DNA of 23,796 nucleotides from an uncultured Verrucomicrobiota bacterium (GTDB taxonomy: Bacteria; Verrucomicrobiota; Verrucomicrobiae; Opitutales; Opitutaceae): positions 1 to 23,796 of the forward strand of contig CAMLNJ010000001.1 of the NCBI GenBank assembly GCA_946481225.1, in the 5' to 3' direction. Positions 15,501 through 20,437 of this stretch are shown one piece after another. The notes beneath the pieces were generated by a model that saw nothing but the letters and a program-made list of their open reading frames with translations, was not told the origin of the DNA and searched no databases. The translations under genes were made by a program, and so were the position numbers. Every line of letters begins with the position of its first letter. Position 1 is the first letter of the stretch.

Positions 15501-16051
15501 AACGAGCCGGAGGTGCCGCCGCTGAAGGTCCCGGAGCCGAAGCCGCTCCAGTAGGCCTGGCTTCGACCGGCGCTGCCGGCGCGGTCATCCGCCGTGAACA
15601 GAGAGACGACATAGTTCTTGCCCGGGGTCAGATTGCCGATGCGGACGGCCAGAGGACGGGTGGCGTCGCTGGTGTTGGTGTGCCAGGCGTTGCTGCCGAG
15701 GACGGTGTCGAAGTTGGTGTCTCCCGTCGTGCCGGCGTAAGTGTCGTTCTGGAGGTTTCCGTTGTGGATGCCTGCGCCGGTCGTGGGTGAAGCGGGAATG
15801 TCGAAGTCGCCGACATCGGCGCCGGACGTGAAGGCGATGGTTTGGCCGCCGCCCGTGCTCACCGTGGCGGTGAGCCCGAAGCTGACCGCCTGCACCAGGG
15901 TGTTGGCTCCGCCGTTCCAGGCGGCGTCCAGCGCGGTGTCGCTCGTGATGGTGGTCGGGGTTTGGAACGATATGGTCGACGCGTGTGTCGCGGCGACGGC
16001 AAGCAGGGCGAGGCCCAGTGCGCGAGTTAACTTGGGTATGGTGGAGTTCAT
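12581..16051 (-). CDS. Secreted alginate-lyase-like multidomain protein (lyase, ConA-like, Fn3, F5/8C, ricin-B)
   Basis: The protein has 1156 residues. The signal peptide covers about 1-24 (LALLAVAATHAS). Residues 25-228 form a beta-rich domain of unknown type. Residues 232-555 look like the alpha/alpha-toroid alginate-lyase domain (Pfam Alginate_lyase type): FTHPCIPNTLDEL, LNEWRSDMVAVYNLSRMWY and the likely active-site segment GQMGETGRDAGHAFGTLNGL with Arg445 and His449. Residues 575-765 resemble a DUF1349/concanavalin-like module. Fn3 (775-865), F5/8C (866-1008) and a ricin-B lectin domain (1014-1154) with QQW, QKW and QQW motifs follow. It should cleave a uronic-acid polysaccharide by beta-elimination outside the cell, with the C-terminal modules binding glycan; the exact substrate is not readable. 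GGAGG lies about 13 bases upstream of the ATG, too far for a normal Shine-Dalgarno. Confidence 0.9.
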   Translation of the reverse strand: MNSTIPKLTRALGLALLAVAATHASTISFQTPTTITSDTALDAAWNGGANTLVQAVSFGLTATVSTGGGQTIAFTSGADVGDFDIPASPTTGAGIHNGNLQNDTYAGTTGDTNFDTVLGSNAWHTNTSDATRPLAVRIGNLTPGKNYVVSLFTADDRAGSAGRSQAYWSGFGSGTFSGGTSGSFSQTSPTMVIGTFVADASGYQDIFIEETDNTGNADTHFAAYTLYTTPEFTHPCIPNTLDELATLKASLNQQPWKQGYAVLAGDGRSSLTYTMRGPFAEVSRAPYLNLNEWRSDMVAVYNLSRMWYFTGNEAYAQKARDILVAWANTHTYFGAWEAALELGDYAVCYGGGASILRGTWPGWTAADTAAVKNYFLNTLWPAALIGGDVIGPANKGALYMAGGMAIAAFCDDADKFNHIINHYRTFHGSGLMNTLPTGQMGETGRDAGHAFGTLNGLTFVAEVAWKQGVDLYSELDNRLLAVGEYYARNTFTTDNPYVPFGTIDWQWMNNAYGPYTANRGAFYLLQNAYKNRKGLPAPWIDRKLQDQTVDGGNFMYAKTADFSTATATPASFPTVSLASSGLTLTTLGTQTAGRGATYANGVWTMTGLGNGVWSDTADDCQFAYTTMSGDCAMIAKVTSNQYPDADARAGLMIRDNLTATVGQRAWIGVMSAPTVRMDSHMRGYTENWGGGGYDDRAHDWPPGLPYWIKIERRGKHISTFASPDGTSWSVLNCTYYGNLPSTLYVGLFVCSGTTTTNTATFQNVAFTGGAGGLVTTPAAPVGLLASGSNKAISLRWLASFGATAYDLLRSTTSGSGYTALASNLPADKTSYVDTTAVAGTAYYYVVRAKNSAGTSGNSPQFGAALLPADMVNLAFSGTSTASFQSGAGTEGSDQAFNRDPGSKWYGWNAPTGWIQYDFGAGNAQVVKRYTLNCADVDTRDPKSWNFLGSQDGSTWTTLDSQSNQSFIARFAMNTYAIANTTAYRYYRLDVTANNGAGGVAIGELGLWSDTGRTLPDGRYRIVSRKSNKVVDLVNGGAADGTDAIQWGWNGGNDQQWDLVHLGNGQYKLTGVASGKLLEVVNASGSNGAVVQIWPSNNNNCQKWTVTPAGDGFFKLLNVNSGKTVDVSGGSTADGAAIIQWTYGAADNQQWRMSIAP

Positions 16052-16054
16052 TTT

Positions 16055-16267
16055 TTGGGGAGACCTCCGCCCACGGGCCGTCCGGGGCGTAGGTGAGCTG
16101 GATTTTGAGCCGGCCGCGAGGGAGGCATTGATGACGCCCAGCTCCTACGGCGTGTTCGGAACGCAGGGGTGGGTGAAGGTCCGGGCGCGGGGGAGGAGGC
16201 CGGCGAGGGCCGCAAGCAGGCGGGCGGCGCGCGCCTTCACGGCACGGCCAAGGGCATGGATACGCAT
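16055..16267 (-). pseudogene. Decayed fragment of a second alginate-lyase-like gene
   Basis: Starting at ATG 16267, the minus strand encodes a signal-peptide-like start (RAARLLAALAGLLPRA) followed at once by FTHPCVPNTP, a TAG stop (16145-16147), then ELGVINASLAAG. After a frame change near 16100-16108 it reads KIQLTYAPDGPWAEVSP. These pieces line up in order with FTHPCIPNTLDELATLKASL and SSLTYTMRGPFAEVSRAP of the neighbouring intact lyase; about 12 residues between them are missing. The fragment ends just before the ATG of the intact gene. It is therefore a broken remnant with an in-frame stop, a frameshift and an internal deletion, and almost all of the lyase domain is gone. Confidence 0.75.
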
Positions 16268-16616
16268 GGGGTGGGGTTGGGGTTGAAACGCACCGACACT
16301 CGACCGGGGACGTCGTTTTTTGTGTCGGGACGCCGAGGCTGCGCGCGGCAAGGCGGACTGACAACGAGGCGGGCTGTTTATCCTGTTATCGCGGCCGTCT
16401 GGTCGCAGGGAACTGGAACTCCCGGATGCCTGCTGTAATTAATAAACGAATACGAAGGCGCGGGTCGGGGCCGGCGAAAGGCGGCGGATGCGCGGGCGTG
16501 CGGAACGCGAAGGCCGCGCCGAGCCGGGGGCCGGGCGCGCGCCGGGCGGGGGACGCCGCAAGGCGGGGCGGGGGCCGAGGGAGCGAGGCGCAGGGTTCTT
16601 CCCCGCTCGGGCCGCG
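16268..16616. other. Intergenic region upstream of the lyase fragment
   Basis: An AT-rich patch (GTAATTAATAAACGAATACG near 16435-16453) stands out in otherwise very GC-rich sequence and may hold the promoter for the lyase region, but I cannot place boxes with confidence. No terminator with a T-run follows the upstream operon, and no small gene was recognised. Confidence 0.45.
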
Positions 16617-17825
16617 TCAGTTATGCGGGGCGGGCAAGGCGCGCCAGACCGGACCGTCGGGAGCGAAGGAGGGGGCGCCGTTGGTGGCGGCGGGGGGCGG
16701 GGTGTCCGCCACGCGGAAGAGCGGGAGCACGGGGTTGCCCTGCGGGTCCTTGGCGTAGGTCTCGCCTTGTTTCTCGAAGAAGAGGGCGGCGTAGAAATGT
16801 CCGCCCAGGCCTTCCCCGATCACGATGTCGAGGTCGTAGAAGGTGCCGGCGCGCATGTCCATGGCGTTGCCGACGACGAAGCCGTTGCGTTGCGAGATTT
16901 GCAGCGAGTTGCCGGAGCCTCTGAACTGGTATGGGTAGCCTGGTGAGTCCGGGCGGTCGGTCTTGAACGGCGAGACGACGAAGAGGCCGCCGTCGAGGAC
17001 GACGCGTCCGTTGACGCGGACGACCATGAAGTCGTCCGCGCCGCCGACGAAGCGATAGACGCCGGACTGGGGCGGGCTGACGCGGGCGCGGTAGTGGGCG
17101 ATCCAGGCGCGGCCCTGCACGGTTTTTTCCACGCCGTAGGCTTTGGGTGCTTCGTCGGCGTTCATATTCGGGATGAATATCTGCGTGGCGTAGAGCGTCG
17201 TCGGCGCCTGGTAGAAGGCGGAGAGTTCGCGGGCGTTCCACGAGCCGCGGGTGAACTTGTTGAGTTCTTTCTCGGCGAGCGGGCCGGGTCCGAGCTTGGC
17301 GAGCTCGGGGTTGGGCGTGGGCTGGGCGCCGGGGGCGCCGGAGCGTTGCTTGAAATCGTAGAATCGACCGACGAGCGCGCCGCCGGGCTGGGCCTCGCGG
17401 AAGCCGAAGGCGGGCATGACGGGGCCCTTGCCGAAACCCGCGCCGGCGCCGACGCCGCCTCCGAATCCGCCGGAGCCGGCGTCGAGCGAGGGGCCGCCGG
17501 CGGAGAAGCCGAGCATGTCGGGCAGGTCGGGGAGGCCGACCACGGCGTCGGGCGAGTCGACGCTCAGCCGCTGGTTGAGCGCGGAGAGATTGGATTGCTG
17601 CCGGGACATCTGCACCTGGTGCTGGACCATGGCGGCGGCCGGCGCGGCGTCCCCGGATCCGGAGCCGCCTTGGAAGAGCGCCTTTCGCTGCTCCTGCACG
17701 GTCGAGATCACGTAGACGGTGGCGAGGCCGAGCACCACGACGTGGATCACGATGCTGATCAGGAGCGAGCCGGCCCCGAGGCGGCGGAGATAGCGGACGA
17801 CGGGGTTGCCGTGGGTTTGGGACAT
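16617..17825 (-). CDS. Membrane-anchored PA14-like protein, last gene of the ExbB/ExbD operon
   Basis: The protein has 402 residues. One membrane helix lies at about 18-42 (LLISIVIHVVVLGLATVYVI), with a basic N-terminus in the cytoplasm, as in TonB. A Gln/Ser-rich segment (about 65-90) and a Gly-rich linker (about 105-150) follow. Residues of about 150-352 resemble a PA14-type beta domain: GRFYDFKQ, then WIAHYRARVSPPQSGVYRFV, GGADDFMVVRVNGRVVLDGG and a late FYAALFFEKQG. A short Pro/Ala-rich tail ends the protein. I see no TonB C-terminal domain and no YP motif. It follows the second ExbD gene with only a CCCC spacer, so it is cotranscribed. It may transmit motor force or bind a ligand in the periplasm; its function is unknown. 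Confidence 0.85.
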   Translation of the reverse strand: MSQTHGNPVVRYLRRLGAGSLLISIVIHVVVLGLATVYVISTVQEQRKALFQGGSGSGDAAPAAAMVQHQVQMSRQQSNLSALNQRLSVDSPDAVVGLPDLPDMLGFSAGGPSLDAGSGGFGGGVGAGAGFGKGPVMPAFGFREAQPGGALVGRFYDFKQRSGAPGAQPTPNPELAKLGPGPLAEKELNKFTRGSWNARELSAFYQAPTTLYATQIFIPNMNADEAPKAYGVEKTVQGRAWIAHYRARVSPPQSGVYRFVGGADDFMVVRVNGRVVLDGGLFVVSPFKTDRPDSPGYPYQFRGSGNSLQISQRNGFVVGNAMDMRAGTFYDLDIVIGEGLGGHFYAALFFEKQGETYAKDPQGNPVLPLFRVADTPPPAATNGAPSFAPDGPVWRALPAPHN

Positions 17826-17829
17826 GGGG

Positions 17830-18288
17830 CTAGAAACCTTCGTCGACGGTGAAGGTGACGTTGTCTATTTGCGCGTAGGCGAGGGCGTTGAGCACGTCGA
17901 TGGTGCGGAAGTAGGGGGCCTTGGGCGCGCTCGAGATGGTGACGAGGAGCTTGGTCTTTGCGTTGTCGGCGTTTTGTTTGAGGCGAAGGAGGGTGTTGGT
18001 GAGGGTGGGCAGCGCGGAGTCGTTTGGCGCGTCCATGGGGTCGTCGTTGAGCAGGACCTGGCCGTTGACGTCGACCGAGATGGTCTGCTCGTCGGGGAAA
18101 TCCACCGCGGCGCTGGTGACGGCGGAGCCGGGCAGCCGGGTGTTGAGCTCGGCCTCGATCTTCACCGTCGCGCTCAGCGACATGAAGAAGACGAGGATGA
18201 CGAAAACGACGTCGATCATGGGCGCGATCTGGAAGCCCATTTCTCCGTCGGTCGCGGTGGCGCGTCTGTGGCGTCTGTGGCGGCTCAT
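17830..18288 (-). CDS. ExbD/TolR-type protein, second copy
   Basis: The protein has 152 residues, the normal size for ExbD/TolR. A basic N-terminus (MSRHRRHRR) precedes one membrane helix at about 19-41 (FQIAPMIDVVFVILVFFMSL) containing the conserved proton-relay Asp26. The periplasmic domain has the family pattern ISVDVNGQVLLNDDPMD and ends in LNALAYAQIDNVTF. ExbD dimers sit inside the ExbB pore and convert proton flow into movement. It is separated from the preceding ExbD gene by TGA-CCCC-ATG and from the next gene by TAG-CCCC-ATG. Confidence 0.92.
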   Translation of the reverse strand: MSRHRRHRRATATDGEMGFQIAPMIDVVFVILVFFMSLSATVKIEAELNTRLPGSAVTSAAVDFPDEQTISVDVNGQVLLNDDPMDAPNDSALPTLTNTLLRLKQNADNAKTKLLVTISSAPKAPYFRTIDVLNALAYAQIDNVTFTVDEGF

Positions 18289-18292
18289 GGGG

Positions 18293-18721
18293 TCAGCGGG
18301 GGGAGGCCGCGAAGGTGATGTCGGCGATCTGCGCCTCGGCGGCGGCGGCCATGACGAGCGAGATGTGTTCGGCGGGGACCTGCCGGTCTCCGCGGATGAC
18401 GACGCGGTGCTTCTGGGAGGCGGCGCGGCGGGCGGAGAGCAGGGGCACGAGCGGCTCCGGCTTTTCGTAGGCCACTTCCTCGAAGGTGTAGGTGGCGTGT
18501 TGCGCGGCGGCGTCCCAGCGGACGTTGACGATGGACTCGTCGCGCGCGTTGTCGCGTTTGGACGCGTTGCCGGCGACGGGCAGCTGGACGCCTTTGTCGA
18601 CGCGGGCGACCTGCTTGGTGATGGTGCTCATGAAGAAGATGAGCAGCACCAGCAGCACGTCGATCATCGGCGCGATTTGGAATTCCGGCTCTTCGCCGTC
18701 GCCTGAACCTCCTCCGGCCAT
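18293..18721 (-). CDS. ExbD/TolR-type protein, first copy
   Basis: The protein has 142 residues. After a short Gly/Glu-rich N-terminus the membrane helix runs from about 14 to 33 (FQIAPMIDVLLVLLIFFMST) with the conserved Asp21. The periplasmic part contains SIVNVRWDAAAQHATYTFEE, a RVVIRGDRQVPAEHI strand as in ExbD, and ends AAAAEAQIADITFAASPR. It differs from the second copy in its N-terminus and periplasmic domain, so the two are not a recent duplication and may form a mixed complex. The start lies 21 bases after the ExbB stop. Confidence 0.92.
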   Translation of the reverse strand: MAGGGSGDGEEPEFQIAPMIDVLLVLLIFFMSTITKQVARVDKGVQLPVAGNASKRDNARDESIVNVRWDAAAQHATYTFEEVAYEKPEPLVPLLSARRAASQKHRVVIRGDRQVPAEHISLVMAAAAEAQIADITFAASPR

Positions 18722-18742
18722 AGGATCGCGGGGGTTGGAGGG

Positions 18743-19588
18743 TTAGGCGGAGCGCCCGGCTTCGAAGCCTGCGGCGGACTTGGACGAGGCGCGGGGGGGC
18801 GCGGGGATGAAGGCGTCGGCCTCGAGGCGCATGCCTTGGAGTTGCGCGTAAGGCAGATGGTGGAAGATGGCGTTGGCCCGCACCTGGACGTGGCGGATGC
18901 CGGCGGTGATGCGGTTGCGCAGGACGTAGTAGAAGGCGAAGGCGGGGATGGCGACGACGAGGCCGCCGCCGGTGCAGACGAGCACGTGGCCGATGGCCTC
19001 GGAGAGCTTGGCGGGGTCGCCCACGCCGGAGGAGCCGAGGGTGTCGAAGGCCTGGATCATGCCGAAGACGGTGCCGGTGAGGCCGATCATGGGCGTGATG
19101 ACTCCGATGACGGAGAGGTAGCTGATACGGGAGGCGAAGCCGCCTCTCTCTCGCTCGACCTCCTCGAAGATGGCGTCGTCGGTCGCGTCCTTGCCGAGGC
19201 CGACTTTGGTGAACGCCTCGGTGGCGACACGGCCGAAGACGGTGTCGCTTTGCGCGGCGATGGCCAGGGCGGTATCGTAGTCGCCGTCGGTGAGGCTCTG
19301 GCGGAGGGACGCCTCGACGTCGGGCGGGACGAGCTTCGGTTTGGCGGTGCGGAGGACCCCGTCGATCACGAGCCAGACCATGAGGGTCGAGGCGAGAAAG
19401 AGCAGGAGCATGAAGAAGGGGCCGGCGACCATGATCCGTTCCCAGAGGGTCTTCTCGATGACGACGGGCGCGGCGGCGGCGGCGGCCTCCTGGGCGCGGG
19501 CGGTGGCGGCGAGGATCGGGGCGGCGGCCGCGGCGAGCAGGAGGGCCGGCAGACGGAGTCGGGGAGGTGTGGCGACGGGCGTGTTCAT
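18743..19588 (-). CDS. MotA/TolQ/ExbB proton-channel family protein with N-terminal signal sequence
   Basis: The protein has 281 residues. A signal-peptide-like segment lies at about 12-32 (ALLLAAAAAPILAATARAQ), an N-terminal addition also known from other large ExbB forms. Membrane helices follow at about 54-76, 153-177 and 200-222. The family signature ITPMIGLTGTVFGMIQAF is at about 164-181, and the third helix holds VCTGGGLVVAIPAFAFYYVL. ExbB forms a pentameric inner-membrane channel around an ExbD dimer and uses the proton gradient to drive a periplasmic partner. The Ala-rich segment after the signal suggests a periplasmic N-terminal stretch. It follows the small TPR-like gene after 42 bases and precedes two ExbD genes. 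Confidence 0.93.
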   Translation of the reverse strand: MNTPVATPPRLRLPALLLAAAAAPILAATARAQEAAAAAAPVVIEKTLWERIMVAGPFFMLLLFLASTLMVWLVIDGVLRTAKPKLVPPDVEASLRQSLTDGDYDTALAIAAQSDTVFGRVATEAFTKVGLGKDATDDAIFEEVERERGGFASRISYLSVIGVITPMIGLTGTVFGMIQAFDTLGSSGVGDPAKLSEAIGHVLVCTGGGLVVAIPAFAFYYVLRNRITAGIRHVQVRANAIFHHLPYAQLQGMRLEADAFIPAPPRASSKSAAGFEAGRSA

Positions 19589-19630
19589 GAATCGAAAGGC
19601 GGTGGAGAGATCGGCGGGAGAAGGACGGGT

Positions 19631-20437
19631 TCAGCGGAGGGCCTTGGCGGCTTCCGGGGAGTCGGGGTGGCGGGAGCGGAGCTGTTCCCGGGCGGTCTCG
19701 GCGCGAGCGGTCTCGCCGAGTTTTTCGTAGCAGGCGATGGCGCCGAGGAGGGCGGCGGGCTGGTGTTCCGCGACGCGAGGGTGGAGGGCGCGGACGCGCA
19801 GGAAGGAAAGGAGGGCGTCCTCGGGTTTGTCCTCGGCGAGCAGGAGACGACCCCGCAACACCGCGATCCGCGCGGCGACGGCCTCGTCGTCGGCGGGGAG
19901 CGCGGCGAGGTCGAGCTGTTTGCGCGCCTCGGCGGGCTTGTTCGCGTCGACGAGCGCGGAGACGATGTCGAGGACGGCGTCGGGGACCAGGGCGGCCCCG
20001 GTCTTGGAGCGGCGAAGGAGTTCGAGGGAGACCGCGGCGTCGATGTCGCGGCCGAGCCTGGTCTGGGCGCGGAGGCGCAGCGCCGTGAGATTCGCCCACC
20101 AGGAGCCGGCGACGTCCTTGAAGGGGGCGTGGACGGGAAGGGTTTTGTCGAGCAGGCGGAGGGCGTCGGCGTCGCGGCCGGCGGCGAGCAGGGCCTTCGC
20201 CTCCGCGAGTTCCGCGGGTTCGGGCCAGTCGAGACGGACGATGGTGGAGACGGGAAGGCTGATCTCGCCGGAGGCGCCGCCGCCGAGCTCGAGGGGCAGC
20301 CGGACGGTGTCGCCGACGATCTTGGCGGTGGCGAGCGAGGCGGTGCGCCCGTCGGCGAAGGTCAGGGTCTGGCCGGTCGCGAGCGGCGCGAGGGCGGCGG
20401 CGAAAAGAAGCGGAAGGAGGCGGCGCATGGGAGTCAT
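19631..20437 (-). CDS. Exported TPR-like protein in the ExbB/ExbD operon
   Basis: The protein has 268 residues. A signal peptide covers about 1-22 (MRRLLPLLFAAALAPLATGQ). An N-terminal beta segment of about 50 residues (TLTFADGRTASLATAKIVGD) resembles the start of proteins with a small SH3-like strand set. From about 75 onward it is helical with Ala/Leu repeats of TPR type (AEAKALLAAGRDADALRLLD, LRGRLLLAEDKPEDALLSFL). It is probably periplasmic and a scaffold partner of the motor. Its start overlaps the stop of the large TPR gene as ATGA (20434-20437), indicating coupled translation. Met4 is an alternative start. I do not recognise a named family. Confidence 0.82.
   Translation of the reverse strand: MTPMRRLLPLLFAAALAPLATGQTLTFADGRTASLATAKIVGDTVRLPLELGGGASGEISLPVSTIVRLDWPEPAELAEAKALLAAGRDADALRLLDKTLPVHAPFKDVAGSWWANLTALRLRAQTRLGRDIDAAVSLELLRRSKTGAALVPDAVLDIVSALVDANKPAEARKQLDLAALPADDEAVAARIAVLRGRLLLAEDKPEDALLSFLRVRALHPRVAEHQPAALLGAIACYEKLGETARAETAREQLRSRHPDSPEAAKALR

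Noticed and set aside
16617..17825. Calling the last operon gene tonB.
   Set aside because: The N-terminal anchor and linker fit, but there is no TonB C-terminal domain; the C-terminal half resembles PA14.
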